Assembly (NCBI GenBank): GCA_006538405.1 | Contig: BJKQ01000010.1 | Coordinates: forward strand, 2,108,001 to 2,172,000 | DNA from: Hansfordia pulvinata | Lineage: Eukaryota > Ascomycota > Sordariomycetes > Xylariales | Direction of reading: 5' to 3' | Length of the DNA stretch: 64,000 nt | Shown: piece by piece, positions 23,577 to 33,966 of the stretch | Position numbering within the stretch: the stretch's first letter is position 1 | Layout: each line of letters begins with the position of its first letter | The notes under the pieces: model-generated | Told to the model about the DNA's origin: nothing | What the model saw: only the letters and a program-made list of their open reading frames with translations | Databases searched by the model: none | Program-made: the position numbers and the translations under genes

Positions 23577-26096
23577 CGGTTTTTTCTTGGGCGCGAGGAG
23601 TTGGTGCTGCTGCTGCTGCTGTATAGAACTAGCCAGACCGAATCAAACAAGAACAAAAAAAAAATTTCAATACGACCAACGTTGAAAGAAAAACAAAAGA
23701 CCAACGTCCACGGATTTCTTCCCTTTCAGCCGCTAATCGGCCCGAGGACCAACAGAAATCTCCGAATGGACAGATTCCCCCCCCCCCTCCCCCTGGCTTC
23801 CCGCCCGCCCCCCGCGTGACCGCTCAACGGCTTTTCAGCTCTCAGCTCAAGGAGGGGCGGGGGCAGAAAGAAAACCTCCGCCGCCGCACGGGGGGGTCTG
23901 CCTCGCTTCTCCAGACAAAGACGCGGGAGCAACTCTCAGCCGCAGAACCCGCTTGTCAGACGTCAGAAGAAGGTAGAAAACACAGACCACCCCCCCGAGA
24001 CGTCTTCTCGAGACAGCTCAGCCGCAGCGCGCTACGGGGGAAAAACGAAACGTCAAGGGAAAAAAAGAAACCCCAAAAATAACAATAAGCCGACTTTGCC
24101 CCCCCCCCCCCCCTACCACCAGCCAGAAAATGACAAGACGTCAAATGATCCATGCTGATGCGGGTCCCGACGTCAAGCGGTGGAAAGAGAGAGAGAGAGG
24201 AACGATGCGCGACTTGTTGGTGGTTTACAAACCAGAACTTCCGCCCCTCCGCGCATGCAGTCGAGGAGCGCACCAAGCCAGGGTCACGAGGGCGATTTTC
24301 CACTGCGATGCAGGTCGTTTTTTTTTTTACTTTGACTTATTCAAGAGTGCCAAATGGTGAAGGATTACGCGAGCCCGAGGAAAACAACGCCATCAGCGCG
24401 CGCGCGCACGCGCGGCCGCCGCCCCCCAACGATGCATGGCCCATTGGCGGGATGCAGAGGGCCGGACCGACATGACCAACTCAGCCAACACAGCCAATCG
24501 ATGCACCGTTTCCGGGGCACACGCCCCCCCCCCCCACCCTTCTTCTGGAAAGTAAAGAGGGAAAGCAGACGCCGGCTAAAGTACCCGCAGACCGGCACTA
24601 AAGGCGCAAATGTGGCACTGCTGGGCGTTGTTCAGTTGGCGGTGGTGGTGGTGGCTTGCGTGCGGGCGTGGTCCAGAAGTCTCACAGAGTGTTAGCCGAG
24701 GACCCCCGATGTGGACATTTGGCAGGGGGGCCGGGGCGGGCGGTCAGAAGGGAGAAGAACGAACCAGACGAAAGGAGATAGAGAGAGGAAAAGGCATGGA
24801 GCAGAAAAGGGCGCAGATGCGACTCCTCGCGAGGGGAGGGCCGGGCCGCGGGCAGGGGAGGGTTAGAGAGCAGGGGTGGCTGTTGTTGTTGTTGTTGTTG
24901 TTGACAGGCGGTTTGGATTACGAGAGGTATTCCCTGATACACTCTCACACTCAGGCCCGTACGAGAATGCAGAACCTCCAAGATCCATCTTCGGTCGCGC
25001 TGCTTTCTCTCTTGCTTCTTCTCTCGTCAGCAGCGCAGTGCAACGGGGTCGTCGGTCCGGTTCAGGGGGTGGCACTCGCGGCTGGGTCATCTTGCATCTT
25101 GCCTTGACCAGGCGGGTTTTTTTTTTGTCTCTCTTGCTTTCTCTCCCTCTTGCCATATTCGTCTCCATCGAGGCGAGTTCCTTCGAGACTTTGCGGCCTT
25201 GTCGGCTCTCCCCCTCCCCACTGAGGCGAGGTGGCGGCTGTCGAGTCGTCTTCAACTGACGAGGCCGTCTTTCCGCCGACGCGTCTTTCAGCGTAGAACG
25301 CGCCTCTCTTTGCTCTGGACAGGCTGGCCCGCGTCCCCCGTGGACTCCGACGCGAAACCCCGTCTTGCCCACCTTTGCGAGGTCTTTTCCCTTTTGTTTG
25401 GTGCAGCTCTCCCACGCCGGCTCGCGATGTCTTCCCATCAAGCAAAACGCGGCTCGCCACTCTCTGGGGAGGGGAGGGGGGTGGCCAGGATCCGCTTCGA
25501 GACAGGCCTAAATTGGGGATTCCCCCTCCACCCATCAGCGGGTCGTCGGGATGTCCTTTTGAAAAGAACGCAATAGAGGGGCCACGCCATTCACTGGGAA
25601 AGAGATTGGAAAAAAAAAAAAAAAAAGGTGCCGACCGCCTCCCAGTCACGGCGCCGGCGCGCGCGGTCCGGGCAAGACCGTGACGGGATGGAATGAAATG
25701 CGAACAGCGCGAGAAGAAAGCAACCCCCCCCACCGCCAGTGGCGAGGACGAGAACAGATGGCTTGCACTCGGTCATCGTCTAGGGCGGACTTTTGTAATC
25801 CTAGACCGACTCGGTGCAGCCCAAGCAACGCGCTCCGTGCGGCCGCATAGCCGGGGGCAATGAATAGAGGAAGAAAGAAAGAAAGAAAGAAAAAATCATC
25901 AACTAGGAGTTTCTATACCAGTCCTGGAATTTGTCATGTTCGCCGTCATGGGGTTGTAAGGATAAGAAAGCCCCCTACAGCCCCCCTCTGGGACCGTCCA
26001 CACCTTACCGCCAGGGCCTCGCGCGTTGTGACGACAAGGAAGAGACGACAAGGAATAAGACTTTGAGAAAGAGGTGTCACATTCAGGAGACACACC
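23577..26096. other. Intergenic, no gene recognised
   Basis: About 2.5 kb between two same-strand genes. It holds C-runs (24099-24113 and near 24526), GAGA and GTTGTT tracts, an A-run near 25609-25626, and GAAA repeats near 25869-25893. No coding signal. Confidence 0.55.
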
Positions 26097-27516
26097 ATGG
26101 CGCGATCCGCGACAGCCTGGCTTCGCAAGAGCAGCAGCATCAGCAGTAGCAGCAGCAGCACGGCGCTGGCCATCGCGGCCCTGGGCGCGCTGCTGCTGCT
26201 CCCGCTCGCGCACTCCACCTCGACGACCGACGGCATGATAGTAGGTTCTCCTTTCTTGATTTTAAGAGAGGGAGGGAGAGAAAGGGGGAGATAAGAAAGA
26301 AGGCGAAGAAGGAGAAGAAAACCGGCGAGCTTGATGACACGGTGAATCGCACTGCGGAAAATGTGAAGCTTCTCGCTGACCCTTTGGCCCCCCCTTTCCC
26401 CTCCCCTCCCTTTCTCCCAGGACGGATCCCCGCCGCCGAGCCCCCAGCAGGGACCGACGACTACCAACTGCCACCAGCACGCGTTCGGGGCGACGACGTA
26501 CGAGCTGGACCTGGACCGGCGGCCGAGCGTGGCGGTGCGGGAGCGGGGGACGGCGCTCTTCCTTCGAGACGGCAACGCCATCGTCGGCGACCTCGTCATG
26601 AAGGAGACCACCATCCTGGGCGGCGGGAGGAGGCCGCGCGTCACCGTGAAGGCGTCGGCCAGCAGCGCCGCGCTGGCGCCCCGGCTGACCTGGCGCGAGC
26701 ACGAGCAGGTGCTGCTGTACTCGATCCCGGCGGGCGAGGGGATCAGGAGCGGCGACGACGACGGCGACGACGACGTTGCTGCCAGGTGGGAAAAGAAGGA
26801 GGACAAGGACGCGAACGCGAACGCGATCCGGGGCGGGGGCGGGGGCAATGCATCGCGCTGACGATCGAGGTGCACCTGCCCGCCAAGACGGAGATCGAGT
26901 CGGTGGCGCTCGAGGCCGAGTCGCTGGACGTGGCGCTGGACGCGGACGGGCTGGACATTGCCAGCCTGCTCGTGGCCGGCGGCAAGAGCGTGACGGGCCG
27001 CGTCGCGCACGTGCTCGACACGTCGCTGCGGGCCGGCGGCGGCCTCGACGTCGACGTCACGCCGCTCGTGGACCCGGTCTGGGCGCCCGCCGACAGGGCC
27101 ACGTACCTGACCACGATCACCTCGACGACGACGACCGGGGCGGGGGCGGGGGCGAGACACGCGGTCCGCGTGGGCCGGCCGCAGTCGGTGGGCAGCCGCC
27201 GCTACCTCAAGGGCACCAAGGCGACGGCCATCGGCATGCAGGCGGAGCACCGCAGCGAAGGGAGCGGCGGGGCGGGAGGAGGAAGAGGAGGAGGGGGAGG
27301 GGGAGGGGCCATGCAGCTGGAGTACTACCAGGGCTGGGCCGGGGTGATGGCGGTGGCGGGCCGGAGGGAGGTCCGGATGGGCCGGGACGTGCGCGTGTCG
27401 GCGCGCGGCGGCGGCGGCGGGCCCGTCGAGCTGACGGGCACCGCGGGCCGGGGCCCGAAGAGGGGCAGCATCGCCGCCGTGTCCGGGGGGAGATCTCGCT
27501 GGCGTGGGCCGTCTGA
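26097..27516 (+). CDS. Predicted secreted protein of unknown function, two apparent frameshifts
   Basis: Exon 1 (26097-26240) encodes a basic N-region, a Ser tract and a hydrophobic core ending LLLLPLAHS, a typical signal peptide. A GT..AG intron (26241-26420) follows, then exon 2 to 27516. Two breaks, in the G-runs 26841-26845 and 27485-27490, each need one extra G. With both added the model is 413 residues, beta-rich in appearance, with regular stretches such as LTIEVHLPAKTEIESVALEA and a natural end EISLAWAV. Gly-rich and Asp-rich linkers interrupt it. I recognise no domain; the alternating hydrophobic pattern would suit an extracellular beta-sheet or adhesin-like fold, but that is inference. 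If the breaks are real rather than sequencing errors, this is a pseudogene. It lies downstream of the P450 on the same strand. Confidence 0.65.
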
Positions 27517-28244
27517 TTCGCGGCGGCTTAGTGACTTGGGATTATCAGATAGGGTCTCCCTGAGATCGGAAGCTACATAGATGGGGTAATATTCGAAAGG
27601 TTCAGAAGACAGTGTTCACGCCGGGGTTGGGCGGCTGGGCGGTGACGTCTGGCCTCTGACATCTGACTGACTTCTAACCAGACGCAAAACCTCCCATAAG
27701 CCATCTGACAGGAGACCTTCGTCTTGAAGACCTGCTAAGTCAAGCATCCAATCGAGCGTGTTTGCTAAACCAACTGCTCTGGTGAAAAAAAAAAAAAAAA
27801 GTCTATTCTAGTAAGCAAGAAGGGTATATCTTAAGCATGGCCAATACATGGCTTCGAACTTCCATCCCCTCCCTTGTGTGCCTTTCAGCCTCTTTTCCTT
27901 GGCTCCCTGGGAGCAAATGAGAACACGCCGGCGCTATTTCACGACGTAGCTATGCCATGAATGCTCACAGCCGTTTCTTACCCGCTTACCCTCCATGTAG
28001 GTAGTAAGAGGTAAGAGGTAAGGCTGTTCTCGGGCTCCCGCCTGCTGTATGTGGTTCTAGCAGACGTTCCTGGGTCTGCTAATATGACTGCAGATCACGC
28101 CCACGGGGTCCACCGCTCGCGGAATCTGCCCCGGCCGCGCCGAGAGCCGTCAGCCTGTACCGCCGGGTCTGTAGAGTATTCCATGGGCCCCTTCTTTCTC
28201 TCCAACGGGCCTCTCCATCCTGATGACCTTTTCCCTCTCCCCCT
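27517..28244. other. Intergenic spacer
   Basis: Short convergent spacer between the secreted protein and the GNAT gene. It is less GC-rich than its surroundings and contains an A-run at 27785-27800. No gene recognised; a weak tRNA-like pattern was examined and not accepted. Confidence 0.5.
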
Positions 28245-29189
28245 CTACCTGGGCTGGTGCTTCCGGATCATCAGGGTCATCTTGAGGTCCGGCACGTCCC
28301 TCCAGCTCGGCAGGCCGACCAGCTTCGCGACCGGCCACCTGACCGTGTCCACCTCCCGGAAGCCGTAGTGCTCGTACACCGGCCGGCCCGCGTCCGTCGC
28401 TTCGAGGTACGTGTCGAGGCGGTGCTCGTCCGCCAGCTCCAGCATCGGCCGGATCAGGTGGCTGGCCGCCTTGGCCTTGCCGCCCCCGTACCTGGGGTCC
28501 GTGTTGATCGTGTCCAGGTCTGGTGTTTTTTTTGGCGTCAGCATTCTCGGCGTCTCCCCCTCGCTTGATCGAGAGAAAAAGAAGGGGGGGGGGGGGGGGG
28601 GGAAGGGAGAGAGAGGCTCTCTCTCGCAGAAAAACTTACACAGCATCTTGCCGTCGGTGATCCTCTTCCAGTTGTCGTACAGCTTGCCAAAGTACTCCTC
28701 GCACAGCTTCAGCGGCGTCCCGGGCGGGCACGGCGTCTTCTTGGCCCCCTCGGCCGGCTTCCTGTTGTCGTCGCCCTTCCACGCCCCAAACTGCTTCTCG
28801 TACCCCCGTGGCACGCCCCATTTCGCCCACGCAATCACGTCGCCGTCGCCCCCCTGCGCCTCCTCCTCAGTCGTCGCGACCTGGAAGTGCCGGTAGTCCG
28901 GGTTGCGCATGGCGTCGCCCGTGTACTCGACCAGCCAGCCGAGCATCCGCTCCGCGTCCACCTCGCCGTCGGCCCTCTTCGACCAGAAGAACGTGTTGGC
29001 CCGCTCCTGCCCGAACGACGCCATGTGCACCTCGGCCATCTGGCGCACGTGCGCCGCGTCCGCGGCCGCCGCCGCTCCCGACGCGGGGACCACCGCGAAG
29101 CCCGAGCCCTCCTTCGGGTAGGGCTGCCGGAAGGGCAGGCTGACCAGGCCCGCGGCGGCCCGGGTCAGCAGCGTGTACAGGGACGGCAT
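28245..29189 (-). CDS. GNAT-family N-acetyltransferase
   Basis: Exons 29189-28640 and 28519-28245, 274 residues. The intron 28639-28520 (GTAAGT..AG) rejoins the conserved block KMLYLDTINTDPRYGGGKA. This is the acetyl-CoA-binding beta4-alpha3 segment of the GNAT fold; the usual RxxGxG/A loop appears as RYGGGKAKAA, slightly degenerate. It is followed by EATDAGRPVYEHYGFREVDT, the typical GNAT C-terminal motif. The N-terminal half has the VRQMAEVHMASF helix expected before the first strand. Fungal relatives are usually cytosolic and acetylate small amines or polyamines; the acceptor is unknown. The intron carries a run of 19 G on the plus strand. It lies at the right border of the accessory region and may or may not belong to the same pathway. 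Confidence 0.9.
   Translation of the reverse strand: MPSLYTLLTRAAAGLVSLPFRQPYPKEGSGFAVVPASGAAAAADAAHVRQMAEVHMASFGQERANTFFWSKRADGEVDAERMLGWLVEYTGDAMRNPDYRHFQVATTEEEAQGGDGDVIAWAKWGVPRGYEKQFGAWKGDDNRKPAEGAKKTPCPPGTPLKLCEEYFGKLYDNWKRITDGKMLCKFFCEREPLSPFPPPPPPFFFSRSSEGETPRMLTPKKTPDLDTINTDPRYGGGKAKAASHLIRPMLELADEHRLDTYLEATDAGRPVYEHYGFREVDTVRWPVAKLVGLPSWRDVPDLKMTLMIRKHQPR
28584..28602. repeat. Run of 19 G in the GNAT intron
   Basis: G on the plus strand, therefore C in the transcript, inside the 120-bp intron of the acetyltransferase gene. Confidence 0.95.
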
Positions 29190-29356
29190 GATTGGGGGTG
29201 TGGGCCTGTGGCTGATCCCAGGAGTGGCCCCTTTTTTTCTGTAATCCCAAATGCGGAGGAGGAGGAGAGAGAGAAAGCGGTGGGGGGCAGAGTTGGCAGG
29301 TTCTGAGATTACAAAGCCTCAGGACGATCCCATGATGGATGGGCAGGGTTTTCTGG

Positions 29357-29363
29357 TTTTATA
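29357..29363 (-). promoter_or_regulatory. TATA box of the GNAT gene
   Basis: TATAAAA on the minus strand about 170 bp upstream of the start codon at 29189. Confidence 0.35.
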
Positions 29364-30634
29364 ATAACCAAGTAGGCCGCCGCACACGTGTCTTTCACTC
29401 GCCTCCCGTCTCTCTCCCCCCCTTCTTCGCATGGTGCCCGAGCGGTGGCAGTGGCGACGAGAGGACACTGTCACGCCCCCGGGGACACTGCACTGCCCTC
29501 AAGCTTGCGGCTTTGCTCGGCGCTCCTCACGACGCCGTTGCCGCGGGAAAGAAAAGCATCGGCCCCAGGCCAGTAGCGAGCTCTACATGAGGTTCGCCGC
29601 CACCACGCGCGAGCGGCAGCACACGAGCGTGCGGGTATCAGGCGGGACTTTGTCTTACGAAAGAAAAGAGAGAACGGGGGGGGGAGGTGGGGGCGACATC
29701 AGAACCTGTCCCGGTCCGGCTTTTCGCGACTGGATGGCCAAAAAAGAGTGAAGATCCCATAACGCCACCGAAGATCCCGCGGATGGTGCGAAGATTTTCG
29801 AGGAAGCAGGCAGGACCCGCGGGCGAACAGAAAGAGATGCGAATCATATTGAGAGCGTCCGTCCCGGGCTGCCCTCGTCCGGCTGCTCCCACGCACGCAC
29901 CCGCCCGCCGATCGATCTCGCGTGGCGACAATCGTGGGGAGACGGGTCCGAGTGCATGAGCCACTGCGGGGGACCGGGTCTGCGAGAGACGAGGCAGAGA
30001 GACGCGGGGGCAAATACGAGTAGAATAGAGCAGAGCATGGCCGGATGATTTCATCGACGAGCCGGGGTTTGGTGGCCCGGTGTTTCTTGTGTGTACTCGC
30101 AAAGACTATTTTTACCCCCTTTTCTCCTCGCTAATGCTGACGTAAGGGCGCCGGCAGCCGACACCAGGCTGTCAGGTCAGTAAGGTACCTAGATAGGCAA
30201 TATGCCCGCTTACGTCTCGATCTGGCTCGCCAGTCAGGCGTGACCAATCATCCGCTGCTGCGTTCAAACTACCAAAAACCTCCTGCTGGGCACGCCACCG
30301 TCGCGGGGCTCGAAGGGAGCCGGTATCTTTCGTGCTCGTATCTAGCAGGCTGTGGTGGCAAGCGGCCGCTGGCATTGGTATACGAGCAGAGCCAGAGCCA
30401 GAGGCCGGAGACACTCGGGAGACAGCCGGGTAGGCCGTCTGCAGCCACGCGAGAGCCGACTCGGCGCAGACCCGAACAGGCAACCGGATGTGCAGACAGA
30501 TACCAGATAGGTCGCTCGTGGACGTGGGTGTGGAGCGGGGTGAAGAGGATTGGCCACTGTGGCCGAGGGCGAGAGGGAGATCCTGCCCGAAGCGCAGCAG
30601 TACAACGAGGCGCCGACGAGGGGGAGGCGGGAGG

Positions 30635-30638
<4 letters not shown>

Positions 30639-30664
<26 letters not shown>
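30639..30664. repeat. Run of 26 G
   Basis: Uninterrupted G-run in intergenic DNA. Confidence 0.95.
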
Positions 30665-30666
<2 letters not shown>

Positions 30667-31833
30667 ATACGAGTATGGTCCCCGAGCCGCCGCTATTTTT
30701 GACGGCGTCACCGCCCGTCCGCGGATGTGTGCAGACAGACAGAAAGCAACCACGTTGGAACGAACTGCCCAGTCCGGCTTCTGCGAGACGACCGCGGCTC
30801 GCGAGAGGGCAAAAGCTGGACGCTGGGGGGCCTTCCTCGGACGAGACTTGCTGTCCTTGGACGAGACTTGGTGGTGTCTGTGGCTGGCCCGAAAGCGCAG
30901 TGACTAAGAGGATCGCCACCGACGAGGCTGATCAGCGTGGCCAAGCCGCCCCCCCGAGTCTCTACGTAAAAGCCACGAGGGCTTCTGTGTAGGTAGCAAG
31001 AGACCAAGACGATAGGGAGACTCAAGTAGCGATCTGCCGTTGTCTTGGAGGGGATGTTACCAATCTTCGCCGTGGCTCGGTTGGTCCAACGCCCGTCATC
31101 CGCCTGCCGTCTATGGCCGTGTCTGATCGGTCTCGGCCGATTCGTAGATATGTATGCCCGTGCCCAGGCGCCAGTGGCAGCAGCAGCAGTGGCAGCAGCG
31201 CCTAGTTAGTTTCTCTTCTTGGGGGCCGCTTATACTCGTACGCCTTCTCCTCGCCGCCTCTGTCGGCCAAGAACAGGCACGAGGCGAGAGCCATGCGTTG
31301 GCCACTCCTGCTGCCGAGTGGCGAGGCACGGCAACGTGCAGTGGTCCGCCGCCCGCCGCCGGCCCTGATCGCGGACTCGCGCTTGGGCGGGCTTGGCTGA
31401 TAACATACCTACCTATGTACCTTACCTACCTACTTTAATCTGTCTTGTTGGTGGTCTTCTTGCGGAGCATGCTGTGCAGCCTCTCGCGGCCTTTCGGATA
31501 CGTGCCTGCTGTCTCTGCTCCTGATCGGGTGGCGGCGCACTTAGGTACGCCTTCGGGTGATTTTCTCCTAGACATAGCCCCCGAGAGAGGCAGAAGGCAA
31601 AGTGTCCCGAAAAGAGAAACCGCCCTTCCGAGGTGACAACGCACGCACGGGGAGGGGGCCATCCACCAACCCGCCTCTTCACGCCCCCGATAGGGACTGA
31701 TCGAGCGCGGGCGCCTCCGTGTGCCACGCACCCCCAGCCGGCCCTCTCTTGTGCGCGGCAGCACGGGTCGTGGAGTTGCGCAAAGAGGCAGGTCGACAGC
31801 CTCTCTCTCGGGCAGCAGTGGCGCGGGAAAATC

Positions 31834-31854
31834 GGGGGGGGGGGGGGGGGGGGG
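31834..31854. repeat. Run of 21 G
   Basis: Uninterrupted G-run in intergenic DNA. Confidence 0.95.
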
Positions 31855-33089
31855 TAAGGAGGGCGGCCCGTCGGTCAGGCGCAGCCAAGGTGAGAAAGGG
31901 CCCGTGTCGAGGAAAGGATCCCGTGGATGGGATCCATGGCGGGACGTGCTTGTTTCTTGAGGGCCACTCGGTATAGCGGCGCACTCCCATCCTTCGCGTG
32001 CCGGCCTCAGGCAAGCAAGCCACTGCTCTCCTTGCTTCAGCCACAACCGAGCCCCGAGCCCTATCTACCTAGATACTTACTTGCTATACTCGTGGTCCAA
32101 CGGCGTGGCTCTCCGCTCTTCTGATATATGACATCCCCCTCCTCCTTCCAAGCTGCACTGAATGTTTCACTTGCAGACTTTCTCTACCCTCGAGCATCGA
32201 AACAGCGGCAAGCTTCGCCCCCATAAACACCCCCCACGTGAGCCAAGGCCAACAAGCGACAGACGCCGGCCTCTCGGGCAATGGCGAATAAAGGCAGACG
32301 ACAGCCGACCACGCTTCGAGCCGCCCAGGTCACCCCCATCACGTACACTGAGGCGAGACCCGCGGCTCACCGACGGTGTGACAGCCGCCGCGCCCGCGTC
32401 TCACGATCCGCCGCCAGTAGGCGAGAACAGCGTGGTGGTGCCCGAGAAGAGGCGGCACGACAAGCAACACAACGGGAAGTACGGGGCAAGCGGGAAACAG
32501 GGAATGGGATCCCGTGGCAGCCCCGCCGCCGATTCTCCAGTCTAGTGGCCAAACACACAAACACACGATACGATCGTCATTTCATTCGTCGCTATCTGTT
32601 CTTCACTCTTCTCTCCCTCCTCCCCACATTCGCTCTCGCCACCACTTATGCATCATTTCCCGTCCGCAGGGCGATTCGGGAAAAAAAAAAAAAAACATCG
32701 GAGGCGCTCCCGGAAAGGGGGGCAAACGGAACCGCATCTCCCATCACCAGAAAGAGGCAGTGTACCCCCTCACCCAGTCTACGGTGGGCCAGCGCTCTGC
32801 TCCATCGAGGCAAAGGAGGGGAAAAAAGCGAAGAGATAACCGCGTCTGGCACTTCCGCCTCTGCCAATTACCTCCCGACCCCCCTTCCCCCTTGAAGCGA
32901 GAAAGTAAGTGTTCGCCATCGCGCGCGCGCGCGCGCGCTCGACGCCCAGGGGCCACCCTCCCGCTCGCTTGCTGCCCGTCTTTTCGACCGGGGGGCGAAA
33001 CCTCCATTTCCTCAATGGCATCGTCGGTTCGACATGTCCCCATTTCCCCTCTCTGGGTGAATTGAAACGCACGGAAAGATGAAAAGCGC

Positions 33090-33155
33090 TGAACCATGTG
33101 TACTCCGTCTACGAGGAACGCGTTGAACCATGTGTACTCGTAGACGAGCCGAACT
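33090..33155. repeat. Imperfect direct repeat, period 34 bp
   Basis: TGAACCATGTGTACTC begins at 33090 and again at 33124, each followed by a diverged CTACGAGG / TAGACGAG segment. Confidence 0.6.
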
Positions 33156-33158
33156 CGT

Positions 33159-33213
<55 letters not shown>

Positions 33214-33966
33214 GCGGGACCTCTTCCATTGATCGATCCTCGCACGACGTTGGACCGGAACGCCGCAATCTTTACAGACCGTTGCGTGATGACACTCGGA
33301 AGGCCAGCTTTGGCCCCTCAGCTCGCCTCGAACTAGAGACCAGAGAGCCTCTCAAAGAGGACCGCCCGTCCCCCATTGGGAAACTGCGACAGCGCAAACA
33401 GGAAATATCGTCTTATACGGCCCTCGCTTGTAGCCTCGCGTGGCAAGACTGACTGGGGAACTCTACGGGGATTGCCGTTAGGGGAAAAGACCAACGCGCC
33501 GAGGCGTTCGTGGAGCTCAGGCACCCACGGCTCGAGAATTGAAAATTGCAAGATTGAATCCGCCACGTGGAGTTGTTTTATACAGCTATCGCCTCTACTC
33601 AGACAAATTTTTTACTCGCGGCTCCAGAATAAACAAAAAGACCTCGCCGTGCGTACCGCCGCCGTATTGGAAACCAAGCACCGGACACCACCAGGCTATG
33701 TACTGCGAGACTGTCTGCGCCCATGACAGGAGGCAGCAACAAAAGAACAAGGTCTTGGCTGCCCCGGAGACTGCGCGCGTTCGAGTCGGCCACGGCCGAG
33801 GCCGCCAGGCCCACGCCCATCGCAGTTCCAGTCTCTGCAGGCCAAGCTTGCATGCAAAACGCCTCTTATGAGTGAAGCCATCAATCGTAATCTACAAGGT
33901 CCAAGGACTACCTCCCTCACACACCCTAGCCAAAACGCCACCGCGCCCCTGTCCAACTCGATTCCC

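Larger units (their letters stand above)
29190..33966. other. Long intergenic region separating accessory and core halves
   Basis: About 4.8 kb with no recognisable coding sequence. It holds two long G-runs, a GCG/GAC trinucleotide repeat near 33157-33214, a short direct repeat at 33090-33155, alternating CG near 32922-32939, and a TACTCGTA motif at 31233-31240. Confidence 0.55.

Noticed and set aside
27720..27860. tRNA-like fragments (a D-arm-like GCAGTTGGTTTAGC on the minus strand, and TTCGAAC on the plus strand)
   Set aside because: The two fragments are on opposite strands, and I could not fold acceptor and T stems at proper spacing.
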